From: CAYTLW01 sp964438735 | Lineage (GTDB): Bacteria > Myxococcota_A > UBA9042 | Assembly: GCA_964438735.1 (NCBI GenBank) | Contig: CAYTLW010000029.1 | Coordinates: forward strand, 1-64,000 | Direction: 5' to 3' | DNA length: 64,000 bases | Part shown: piece after piece, positions 45,782 through 53,725 of the stretch | How positions within the stretch are numbered: position 1 is the first letter of the stretch | Layout: every line of letters begins with the position of its first letter | Notes under the pieces: model-generated | What the model was told of the DNA's origin: nothing | What the model saw: the letters and a program-made list of their open reading frames with translations, nothing else | Database searches by the model: none | Program-made: the position numbers and the translations under genes

Positions 45782-46710
45782 TGTTGCGCGACCTGCTGAT
45801 GCGCTATCGGCGCACGATCCTGCTGACGCTGGCGCTGGCGCTGCCCCTGGCGTCCATGTACTTCCACGGCAAGACCCGTACGGGCAGCACGATCTTCGAG
45901 CAGTCGATGCTGACCTTGACGGCCCCGGGCCAGGCGGCCACCGACGGCGCCCTGCGCAGCGCCCGCCAGCTGCTCGATGGCTACGTGCTGCTCACCGGCG
46001 TGAAGGGGCGCAACCTGGAGCTGCAGCGCGAGAACAAGATCCTGCTCGGCGAGGCGCTCAAGAGCCGCGCCCTGCGCGAGGAGCTACGGCGGGTCAAGCA
46101 GCTGTGCGACTTCAAGGCGGTGCGCAAGGAGCTGTCGACCATCCCCGCCCGGGTGATCGGGCGCGAGATCTCGCAGTTCTTTCGGGTCTTGCGGGTGCGC
46201 GTCGAGGTCGGCGCCGGCACACCCCTGCGCGAGGGCCTGGCGGTGGTCAGCCACAACGGCGTGGTCGGCCGCCTGGAGAAGGTCTCGGGCAACTTCGCCG
46301 ACGTGATGCTGGTCACTGACGCCCGCTCCCAGGTGCACGCCACCGTCGCCGGCAAGGGTGTGGTCGGCACCGTGCGCGGCAAGGGCAAGCGCAAGGAGTT
46401 CGGGGTCGAGTTCGTCTACCTCGAGCGCGCCGATCGACGGGCGCCTCTGGGCGCCGGCGATGCGGTATTGACCACGGGCCACGATCGGGTCTTCCCGCCC
46501 GGCCTCGAGATCGGCCACATCACCGCCGCCCCCGGCACCCGCACCGGGCCCTATCACGAGTTCACGCTGACACCTGCGGTCGCCTTCGCTACCCTCGAAG
46601 AGGTGCTCATCGTCACCCGCCATCGCACGCCGGCGCGCGACCTGCCGCGCCCGCGGGCCGGCAAGGATCGCCGACTGCGCCTGGATCCCGCCAACCAGCC
46701 CGATGGCTGA
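45781..46710 (+). CDS. mreC: Rod shape-determining protein MreC
   Basis: A 309-aa bitopic protein: one N-terminal membrane helix (about 12-28), a coiled coil (about 75-115, 'LELQRENKILLGEALKS') and two periplasmic beta barrels with the family elements 'GREISQFFRVLRV', 'VVSHNGVVGRLEKV', 'DARSQVHATVAG' and 'VLTTGHDRVFPPGLEIG'. MreC links MreB to PBP2 and RodA in the elongasome. The C-terminal Pro/Arg tail is a little longer than usual. It forms one block with mreD, the PBP2 gene and rodA. Confidence 0.96.
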   Translation: MLRDLLMRYRRTILLTLALALPLASMYFHGKTRTGSTIFEQSMLTLTAPGQAATDGALRSARQLLDGYVLLTGVKGRNLELQRENKILLGEALKSRALREELRRVKQLCDFKAVRKELSTIPARVIGREISQFFRVLRVRVEVGAGTPLREGLAVVSHNGVVGRLEKVSGNFADVMLVTDARSQVHATVAGKGVVGTVRGKGKRKEFGVEFVYLERADRRAPLGAGDAVLTTGHDRVFPPGLEIGHITAAPGTRTGPYHEFTLTPAVAFATLEEVLIVTRHRTPARDLPRPRAGKDRRLRLDPANQPDG

Positions 46711-46721
46711 GCCACAAGGAG

Positions 46722-46739
46722 GGGCGCCCGCAAGCGCCC
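46722..46739 (+). promoter_or_regulatory. Hairpin between SD-like sequence and mreD start
   Basis: AAGGAGG at 46716-46722 lies 27 bases before the mreD ATG, too far for normal initiation. A 6-bp GC stem, GGGCGC (46722-46727) with GCGCCC (46734-46739), fits between them. Folding would bring the SD-like sequence to about ten bases from the ATG. A weak GGGA at 46740-46743 is the alternative site. Confidence 0.4.
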
Positions 46740-46749
46740 GGGACGTTCG

Positions 46750-47262
46750 ATGAAGTATGGAGTCTGGCTGTTGTTGACCTACGTGCTGCTGGCGCTCGAA
46801 TCGCCGCTGCTCGGTCGCGTCGACTTCCAGTTCTATGCGCCGGACGTGGCCCTGCTACTGGCCATCTACCTGGCCAGCCGGGCCGGACTGCTGCCGGGGC
46901 TGATCTGCGCATTCGCCGCCGGTCTGCTCAAAGATGGCTTCTCCCTGGCCGCGCCGCTGGGCCTGTTCACCGAGATCAACGTGCTGGCCCTGCTGGCCAC
47001 CCGGGTGCTGACCCGACGCGTCGACCTGCGCAGCACGGTGCCCCTGATGGCCACCTCGGCGGCCGCCTCGCTGCTCGCCAGCGGTCTCTTCCTGCTGTTG
47101 TCGGCTATCTTCGATCGCGATTTCGCCGGCACCGACCAGGTGCTGATCATGGCGCTGCCCCTGGCCCTGATGACCATGTTGGTGATGCCCGTGCTCTGCG
47201 CCGTCTTCGACCGCGTCGGCCGAATCTTCGAACGGCGGGGGCCTGCCTCCGTGTTCAGGTAG
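46750..47262 (+). CDS. mreD: Rod shape-determining protein MreD
   Basis: A 170-aa inner-membrane protein with about five hydrophobic helices and the MreD-like 'FYAPDVALLLAIYLA', 'GLICAFAAGLLKDGFSLAA' and 'LGLFTEINVLALLA' segments. It works with MreC and RodA in lateral wall growth. No in-frame start exists between the stop codon at 46708 and the ATG at 46750, so the start is firm. The SD arrangement is unusual (hairpin at 46722-46739). Confidence 0.93.
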   Translation: MKYGVWLLLTYVLLALESPLLGRVDFQFYAPDVALLLAIYLASRAGLLPGLICAFAAGLLKDGFSLAAPLGLFTEINVLALLATRVLTRRVDLRSTVPLMATSAAASLLASGLFLLLSAIFDRDFAGTDQVLIMALPLALMTMLVMPVLCAVFDRVGRIFERRGPASVFR

Positions 47263-47277
47263 GAACGCAGCCCCACC

Positions 47278-49548
47278 ATGGCCCGTCTCTCGCTCGGTCA
47301 ATCGCACGACGCCACGGCCTTCAGCGGCCGCAACAAGGTGGCTCGGGCGGCGGTGCTGGCCGGCTTGATGATGCTCTTCGCTCGCCTGCTGCTGGTCCAG
47401 GCGGTGCGGGGCGAGCGCTACGAGAAGTTCGCCGCCGTGGAGCGGGTCTCCAAGGTGCGCGCCACGGCCGCGCGCGGGCTGATCATGGGGCCCGGTGGCG
47501 ACGTGCTGGCGCGCAACATCGAGAGCCATCGCCTCGAGGTGTTGCCACGACGGGTCAAACCCGAGCGGGTCCAGCCCGTGGCGGACATCCTGCGTAGCCT
47601 GCTGGACATGACCGACTCGGAGTACAAGGGGCTCATCGCCGAGCTGCGCCGCCCCCTGCCGCCCCGACGCAGCAAGCCGCTGGTGGTTCGGCGCGGCCTG
47701 GTCTCGACCCACTGCCCCTACGACTCCCACCGCTTGGAGCTGGTCGGCGAGGTGAACTACTCCTTCTGCCGCACCTGCGGCCGGACCTACGAACAGCCGC
47801 CAAAGCGCCACATCTGTCCGGTCGATCGCAAGAAGCTCGTGCCCAGCGGCAGCGGTGATGGCCTGCACTGCCCGGTCTGCGCGCGCGAATTCCTCGACAA
47901 GGAGACCTGTCCCTACGACGACACGCCGGTCAGTCGCGGCGAACACATCCTGCATTGCGCCATGTGCGGGAGGACCTACAACGACGAGGTGGCGCGGCTC
48001 CGTTCGCACCTGCACCGGCTGCCCGAAGCGCGGGTGCGCACCGAGATCCAGCGCGAGTATCCCTACCGCTACCTGGCCAGCCATGTGCTGGGCTACATGT
48101 CGCGTGTCAATCGCCGGGATATGCGGCCCTTCGTCGAGGGTGGCAAGTCGCGATTTTCGCTCAACGATCACATCGGCCGGGCGGGCCTGGAGCGCACCCT
48201 GGACGCCATGCTGCGCGGCGTCGATGGCGAGCAGGTGCTGGTCCGCCGACGGGGCAGCGAAGAGGAGACGCGCGACCTGGAGGACCTGCTGGAGGCCATG
48301 AAGCCGCGACCTACGGTGCCGGGCCTGTCGGTGCGCCTGACCCTGGACCTGGAGCTGCAGCGGGTGGCCAAGGTGGCCATGAAACACGTGCACTCGGGCG
48401 CCGTGGTGGCCCTGGATCCGCGCAACGGCAAGGTGCGGGTCATGTACAGCAAGCCGAGCTTCGATCCCAACGCCTGGTCCGGCCGCCTGACGCCGGAGAT
48501 CAAGGCGCGCGTCGACGCCAGCTACTTCGCGCCCCTGCTCAACAAGGCGGTGCACCCCTTCCCGCCGGCCTCCACCTACAAGATCGTCGCCGCCGCCGGG
48601 GCCATCGAACATGGCCTGGCCAGCCGCGATACGCGCATCTGGTGCCCGGGGCATTACGAGTACGGCGGCCGCCGCTTCCGCTGCTACAAGCGCCAGGGTC
48701 ACGGCGAGATCGACATGGTGCAGGCCCTGGAACGCAGCTGTGATGTGTACTTCTACAAGCTGGGCGAGCGGCTCGGCCTGGAGCGCCTGGAGCAGCAGGC
48801 CCGGCGCATGGGTTTCGGCGAACATACGGGCATCGAGATCCGCGAGCGGATCGGCCGCCTGCCCACCAAGGCGTGGTACGACAAGCGCAAGGTGCGCTAC
48901 TTCCCCGGCTTCGCCCTGTCCACCGCCGTCGGCCAGAAGGACGTGACCGCCACGCCATTGCAGCTGGCGCGGGTCTTCGCCGGCCTGGCCCGGGGCGGCC
49001 ACCTGCCCGACGTGACCTTGCTGGAGACGCTGCAGCGCTCGGGCCAGCCGATCCCCGTCCTGGGCCGCGGCAAGGGACGCTCCATGGGCCTGCGGCCGGG
49101 TACCCTGGCCACGCTGCACGAAGGCCTGGAGCGGGTGGTGGCGCGCGAGTACGGCACCGCCCATCGGCATCGCCTGGCGGGCGTGCGCATGGCCGGCAAG
49201 ACCGGTACCGCTGAGGCGCCGCAGCGGGCGCGCAAGGGCATGCCCAAGAGCATCCGCCGCTGGCTCAAGGAAGACCACGCCTGGTTCGCCTCCTGGGCGC
49301 CCGTGGAGGCGCCATCGCTGGTGGTGGTGGTCTTCGTCGAGCATGGCGGGCTCGGCGGCGCGGTGGCGGCGCCCATCGCCAAGCGCATCATGACCGCGTG
49401 GTTCAAGGCCCACCCCGAGCTGGGCCGGCCACCGGAGGGGGATCGGCCGACGTATGGTGACGACACGGCCACCTATGGTCCGGTCATCCCACCGCCATCG
49501 GCACTGCGAACGTCGACGCTGCGCCCGCGCGACAGGGGGCCGCCATGA
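47278..49548 (+). CDS. mrdA: Penicillin-binding protein 2 with zinc-ribbon-like insert
   Basis: A 756-aa transpeptidase of the elongasome. It has an N-terminal membrane helix (about 23-42), a pedestal domain beginning 'RATAARGLIMGPGGDVLA', and a transpeptidase domain with 'PASTYKI' (SxxK), 'ERSCDVYFYK' (SxD-type second motif) and 'MAGKTGTAE' (KTG), so it should be active. The pedestal is interrupted by nine cysteines between residues 146 and 230, in CxxC and CPxD repeats such as 'CRTCGRTY' and 'CPVCAREF'. This insert is not part of any PBP2 I know. A Pro/Thr/Arg tail follows. rodA overlaps its end by four bases. Confidence 0.95.
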   Translation: MARLSLGQSHDATAFSGRNKVARAAVLAGLMMLFARLLLVQAVRGERYEKFAAVERVSKVRATAARGLIMGPGGDVLARNIESHRLEVLPRRVKPERVQPVADILRSLLDMTDSEYKGLIAELRRPLPPRRSKPLVVRRGLVSTHCPYDSHRLELVGEVNYSFCRTCGRTYEQPPKRHICPVDRKKLVPSGSGDGLHCPVCAREFLDKETCPYDDTPVSRGEHILHCAMCGRTYNDEVARLRSHLHRLPEARVRTEIQREYPYRYLASHVLGYMSRVNRRDMRPFVEGGKSRFSLNDHIGRAGLERTLDAMLRGVDGEQVLVRRRGSEEETRDLEDLLEAMKPRPTVPGLSVRLTLDLELQRVAKVAMKHVHSGAVVALDPRNGKVRVMYSKPSFDPNAWSGRLTPEIKARVDASYFAPLLNKAVHPFPPASTYKIVAAAGAIEHGLASRDTRIWCPGHYEYGGRRFRCYKRQGHGEIDMVQALERSCDVYFYKLGERLGLERLEQQARRMGFGEHTGIEIRERIGRLPTKAWYDKRKVRYFPGFALSTAVGQKDVTATPLQLARVFAGLARGGHLPDVTLLETLQRSGQPIPVLGRGKGRSMGLRPGTLATLHEGLERVVAREYGTAHRHRLAGVRMAGKTGTAEAPQRARKGMPKSIRRWLKEDHAWFASWAPVEAPSLVVVVFVEHGGLGGAVAAPIAKRIMTAWFKAHPELGRPPEGDRPTYGDDTATYGPVIPPPSALRTSTLRPRDRGPP

Positions 49549-50657
49549 GCCTCGCCCGTCGCCTGCGAGAACCCTCCCTCATCGGCGGGGTCGCCTGCAT
49601 CTTGCTGATCTGTGGCGCGGCGATCTGGAATCTCTGGTTCGTCGACTCCCTGCGCGAGACCAGCTACCACCGCGCCCAGACCACCTGGATCGTGCTCGGC
49701 CTGATCGGCGCGGGCATCATCGCCGGCATGGATATGCACTTCTTCCGCCGCATCAGCGGCACCTTGTACCAGGTGCTGGTGTTGTTGCTGCTGGTGGTGC
49801 TGGTCTTCGGCCGCGAGATCAACAACAGCCGGCGCTGGATCGAGCTCGGCCCGGTCAACCTGCAGCCGAGCGAGTTCATGAAGCTGGCCATGGTGCTGGT
49901 ACTGGCGCACTGGTTCGATCGACGACGCAGCTCGTCCGCCTGGGGCCTGCGCCAGCTCCTGATTCCCCTGGCGATCCTCCTGATCCCGGTGGGGCTCATC
50001 AACCGCCAGCCAGACCTGGGCACGTCCATCTGCGTGGCCCTGATCGGCGGCTGCATGATCCTGTACGAGGGGGTGCGCCGCCAGACCCTGGTGGGCCTGC
50101 TCCTGCTGGTGGTCCTGGGCCTGCCCCTGGCCTGGCGTTTCGGCGCCGTGCACACCTACCAGAAGGCGCGCGTACAGGCCTGGCTGGCCCTGGACGAAGA
50201 CGCGGTCATGTCGCGCCGCACTGCGCGCGCCTCCCAGGCCGAGCAAGCCCTCTGGGCCGTAGGTTCGGGTCGTTGGGTCGGCCGCACCACCGCCGATGCG
50301 CGCCGCTCCGTATTGCGCCACCTGCCCTTCCTGCACACCGATTTCGTGCTGGCGAGTTGGGCCGAACTCACTGGACTGTTGGGCTCTCTGGCCCTGTTCA
50401 TATGTTATGGGGGGGCGCTCTGGTGGGCGCTGAGCATTGCCCACAGGGCCCGTGACCGCTTCGACGCCCTGGTGGCGGTCGGCGTGGCGGCACTCATCTT
50501 CTGGCAGTTCTTCATCAACGCGGGAATGGTCATCGGCCTTTTACCCGTGGTTGGCATGACCCTGCCGCTGATGAGCTATGGCGGCTCGAGCGTGCTCACC
50601 GTGCTGCTGGGCTGCGGCTTCCTGCTCAATATCGCCTTGCGTCGGACCAACCGATGA
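49545..50657 (+). CDS. rodA: Peptidoglycan glycosyltransferase RodA (SEDS)
   Basis: A 370-aa SEDS-family membrane protein with about ten helices. Family marks: 'RRWIELGPVNLQPSEFMKL', 'INRQPDLGTS', 'LPFLHTDFVLASWAELTG' (the conserved Asp is present) and 'GLLPVVGMTLPLMSYGGSS'. It polymerises glycan strands with PBP2. It overlaps the PBP2 gene by four bases (ATGA) and the TMTC-like gene by four bases, so all three are coupled. Confidence 0.97.
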   Translation: MSLARRLREPSLIGGVACILLICGAAIWNLWFVDSLRETSYHRAQTTWIVLGLIGAGIIAGMDMHFFRRISGTLYQVLVLLLLVVLVFGREINNSRRWIELGPVNLQPSEFMKLAMVLVLAHWFDRRRSSSAWGLRQLLIPLAILLIPVGLINRQPDLGTSICVALIGGCMILYEGVRRQTLVGLLLLVVLGLPLAWRFGAVHTYQKARVQAWLALDEDAVMSRRTARASQAEQALWAVGSGRWVGRTTADARRSVLRHLPFLHTDFVLASWAELTGLLGSLALFICYGGALWWALSIAHRARDRFDALVAVGVAALIFWQFFINAGMVIGLLPVVGMTLPLMSYGGSSVLTVLLGCGFLLNIALRRTNR

Positions 50658-52366
50658 CCGAGGCCGAGCCGCACCGAGCCGCTCGCAGGCCGACCCTCGC
50701 TTCTCAACTCGTGACGGTGCTCATCGTCGCCGGCCTTGTGGCGGTGCTGGGCTGGAATGCGGAGTACGTGCACGACGACCACCCCGCGGTCCTGGACAAC
50801 GCCAACGTCACCTGGCCGCCACCGGTGGCACAGACCTTCCGCACCTCCTACTTCGGCCCCGGCAAGGCGTTCGCCCACATGCCCCTGAGCCGACCGCTCG
50901 TCACGCTCTCCTTCGCGGCTGAAGAGGGGCTCGGCTGGACGTCGAGCCGGGCACGCCACCTGGTCAGCGCCGCGATCTACGCCCTCATCTGCGTGCTGGT
51001 CGGAGGGGTCTTCGGCCACATGGCCACGTTCTGGGCCAGCGCCTCGACCCTGCGATGGCACGCGTGGGGAACGATTTCGGCGACGATTTTCTGCCTCCAT
51101 CCCGTGCACGGCAGCGCGCTCATGTCGGTGGCTTATCGACCCGAGCTGATGGCCCTGGGCTTCATCTTGCTGGCCTCTTTGTTCTGGCTGCAGCTCCTGC
51201 AGGGCGCCTCCCATCCCTGGCTGCGAACCCTGGCCGGCGTCTCCTGTTTTGGCCTGGCGCTGTTGTGCAAGGAGAGCGCCGTCTGCGCCCTGGCGCCCTG
51301 GCTGGTGGCCGCCTGGATCCGGCCTGGGGGCCTGCGCCGGAGCGCGGCCATGGCGGCGGCCTGTGTACTGCTCACCGTGGCTCTGCTGGGCTGGCGGCAC
51401 CTGGTCCTGGGCGGTGTGCTCGTGGCGCAGATCCCGTGGGCCGACAACCCGCTGTCCATCGTCGACGGGCCGACCCGAATCATCGGCGCGCTGGAGGGGA
51501 TCTGGTTGGCGGCGACCCACCTGCTTGTGCCGCTGACCATCCTGCAGGCCCCCGACTGGTCCTTCGATGCCCTGCAGGTGTCGTCGACGCCCGGCCCGCG
51601 CGCCATCGCCGGTATGTGCATCACGGTGGCGGCTGCAGCGGCGGCCATCTGGGGATTGACCGGCGCCCGACGTCGCGGCCGCGCCGGACTGGTTGCCCTG
51701 GGCCTGGTCTGGGCCGCAGCGTTCTACTTTCCGGTCAGCAATCTGCTCTTCCCCATCCCGGTGCGCTTCGCCGAGCGGCTGCTCTTCGCTCCTTCGGTGG
51801 CCGCCTGTGCCCTGCTGGCCTGGCCGGCGGCGCTCGCACAGGGGCGTTTCGACCGCGCGTTCGACCGTTTGCACCAGGCCGGCTGGTCCCGCTGGCGACT
51901 CTGGCCGCTGAGACTGCTCGAACCTCACCTGGTCATCTGCTTGCTCCTGTTGAGCCAGATGGTCGCCGCCGCCGGGCCCTGGCGCAGCGATCAATCGCTC
52001 TTCGCATGGGGCGTAGCGCAACAACCGCGCTCGGCCAAGATGCGCTACAACCTGGGCCGCCTGCTGGTCGAGAAGAAGCGCGAGACCGAAGCGCTGCCCC
52101 ACCTGCAGATCGCGGTCGCCCTGCGACCCGACGACCACGACGCCCGGATCACGCTCCTGGAAGCCCACTTCCGCCTGAAACAATGCGACCAGAGCCGCGC
52201 CCTGGCCGACGCCATGGAGGCCGACCCGACCCTGACACCGTTGGGCCACGTCGCCTTGTTCCACTGGGCCGGGGTCTGCCGGGATGTGGAGCGGATGCGT
52301 CGCCACGAGCCGTGGCTCCGAAAACGCGCCCGCGGGCCGCCGACAAAGACCGTGAAAAAACCCTGA
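50654..52366 (+). CDS. TMTC-like polytopic membrane protein with C-terminal TPRs
   Basis: A 570-aa protein with an N-terminal helix, a first periplasmic loop containing 'YVHDDHPAVLDN' (like the Asp-Asp motif of GT-C/TMTC enzymes), then about nine helices, 'LHPVHGSALMSVAYRPELMA', 'LLCKESAVCALAPWL' and 'FPVSNLLFPIPVRFAERLL', and a C-terminal TPR region ('MRYNLGRLLVEKKRETEALP'). This matches the eukaryote-type TMTC O-mannosyltransferase layout, also scattered in bacteria. Possible role: glycosylation of exported proteins or wall-linked sugars. Coupling to rodA suggests envelope work. Confidence 0.8.
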   Translation: MTEAEPHRAARRPTLASQLVTVLIVAGLVAVLGWNAEYVHDDHPAVLDNANVTWPPPVAQTFRTSYFGPGKAFAHMPLSRPLVTLSFAAEEGLGWTSSRARHLVSAAIYALICVLVGGVFGHMATFWASASTLRWHAWGTISATIFCLHPVHGSALMSVAYRPELMALGFILLASLFWLQLLQGASHPWLRTLAGVSCFGLALLCKESAVCALAPWLVAAWIRPGGLRRSAAMAAACVLLTVALLGWRHLVLGGVLVAQIPWADNPLSIVDGPTRIIGALEGIWLAATHLLVPLTILQAPDWSFDALQVSSTPGPRAIAGMCITVAAAAAAIWGLTGARRRGRAGLVALGLVWAAAFYFPVSNLLFPIPVRFAERLLFAPSVAACALLAWPAALAQGRFDRAFDRLHQAGWSRWRLWPLRLLEPHLVICLLLLSQMVAAAGPWRSDQSLFAWGVAQQPRSAKMRYNLGRLLVEKKRETEALPHLQIAVALRPDDHDARITLLEAHFRLKQCDQSRALADAMEADPTLTPLGHVALFHWAGVCRDVERMRRHEPWLRKRARGPPTKTVKKP

Positions 52367-52410
52367 AAACAGTTCCAAGGCGGGCCACGAGGTGCTATTC
52401 AGCCCCCGCC

Positions 52411-53724
52411 ATGGAAATCCGAGATCCCATCCACGGTCCGATCCCCATCGCTCCCGGCGAAGAGTCGGTGATCGACACACCGTGGTTCCAACGCCTGCGG
52501 CGGATCAAGCAGCTGGGCTTCGCCGAGCTGGCCTTTCCGGGCGCCACCCACAACCGCTACCTGCACTCGATCGGGGTCATGCACCTGGCCGGCCAGGCCT
52601 TCGACGCCGTGTTCCGTGGCGCTGACTGGCTGCCCGACGGCGAGCGCGCCCGGCTGCGCCAGCTGCTGCGGCTGGCGGCTCTATGCCACGACATCGGCCA
52701 CGCGCCGCTGTCGCACACCTCCGAATCGCTCTTTCCGTCCATCTCGGCCCTGGCCGTGCCCCTGCTGGCCGGCGCCGACTCGCCGAAACAGGCGCGCCAC
52801 GAGCACTACACGCTGAAGCTGTTGCTGGACTCGGATCTGGCCGACGTGATCAAGGACGGCTTCGCCGATCTCGGCGTGCGGCCAGAGCACGTGGCAGCGC
52901 TGCTGCATCCCGAGGTGCAATGTGACCGGGCGGCGTTTGTGATCAACGGCCGCGATGTGCAGGGCGTGCTGTCGGCCCTGGTCTCGGGCGAGATCGACGT
53001 CGATCGCATGGACTACCTGCTGCGCGACTCCCACTACACCGGGGTCAGCTACGGCAAGTTCGACTACGACTGGCTGCTCAGCCACCTGACGCATCACGTG
53101 GCCGACGATGGCGGCGTCTACCTGGCCATCGAAGACCGCGCCATCTACACCTTCGACGACTTCCTGCTGTCGCGCTATCACATGTTCCTGATGGTCTATC
53201 ACCACAGCAAGGTGGTCTGCTACGACCACATGCTGCGGCGCTTCTACGAGGAGCTGCCGACGGGTTTTCAGATCCCGGCCGATCCGGACGACTTCCTGGC
53301 CTGGGATGATGGCGCCATCTACAGCGCCTTGTGGCGCAACCGCGAGTCGGTATGGGGACGCGGCATCCTGGCCGGGCGGCCACTGAAGGTGATCGCCGAG
53401 CGGGGCCCGCACGCCCGCGTCGATCCCATCGACGGCCTGGAGGAACGGCTGAAGGCGACCGGGCTGGACTACCTGCGCGTGACCAGCGAAGGCGCCCTGT
53501 CCAAGTACCGCGGCAAGAGCGATCCGGGCCGAGCGATCTGGGTACGCATCAAGCCGCGCGTCGGATCATCGCGTTTCATCCCGCTGAGCGAGGCAACGCG
53601 CCTGTTCCAACGCTATCATGACGCGGCGGTGCTCGAGCGCCTCTACGTTCATCGACAAGATCGGGCCCAGGTGGCCCGTTGGATTGAAGAGCTTCGCGGC
53701 GAGGAAAACCCGGGAGATGACTGA
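52411..53724 (+). CDS. HD-domain phosphohydrolase
   Basis: A 437-aa cytoplasmic enzyme beginning 'MEIRDPIHGPIPI', typical of the dGTPase/SAMHD1-related HD group. Metal ligands appear in 'HNRYLHSIGVMHLA' (His47 onward), 'LAALCHDIGHAPLSHTSE' and 'GEIDVDRMDYLLRDS'. Family members hydrolyse dNTPs or related nucleotides. The true substrate is not determined, and no allosteric GTP site was recognised. The start at 52411 is the first ATG matching this N-terminus. The TolB-like gene begins two bases after its stop codon. Confidence 0.88.
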   Translation: MEIRDPIHGPIPIAPGEESVIDTPWFQRLRRIKQLGFAELAFPGATHNRYLHSIGVMHLAGQAFDAVFRGADWLPDGERARLRQLLRLAALCHDIGHAPLSHTSESLFPSISALAVPLLAGADSPKQARHEHYTLKLLLDSDLADVIKDGFADLGVRPEHVAALLHPEVQCDRAAFVINGRDVQGVLSALVSGEIDVDRMDYLLRDSHYTGVSYGKFDYDWLLSHLTHHVADDGGVYLAIEDRAIYTFDDFLLSRYHMFLMVYHHSKVVCYDHMLRRFYEELPTGFQIPADPDDFLAWDDGAIYSALWRNRESVWGRGILAGRPLKVIAERGPHARVDPIDGLEERLKATGLDYLRVTSEGALSKYRGKSDPGRAIWVRIKPRVGSSRFIPLSEATRLFQRYHDAAVLERLYVHRQDRAQVARWIEELRGEENPGDD

Positions 53725-53725
53725 G

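Noticed and set aside
47713..47970. Reading the PBP2 cysteine cluster as c-type heme sites
   Set aside because: No CxxCH motif is present; the pattern is CxxC with CPxD.
46855..49413. An 852-codon minus-strand frame across mreD and the PBP2 gene
   Set aside because: It is low-complexity and antisense to PBP2, whose three catalytic motifs are intact.
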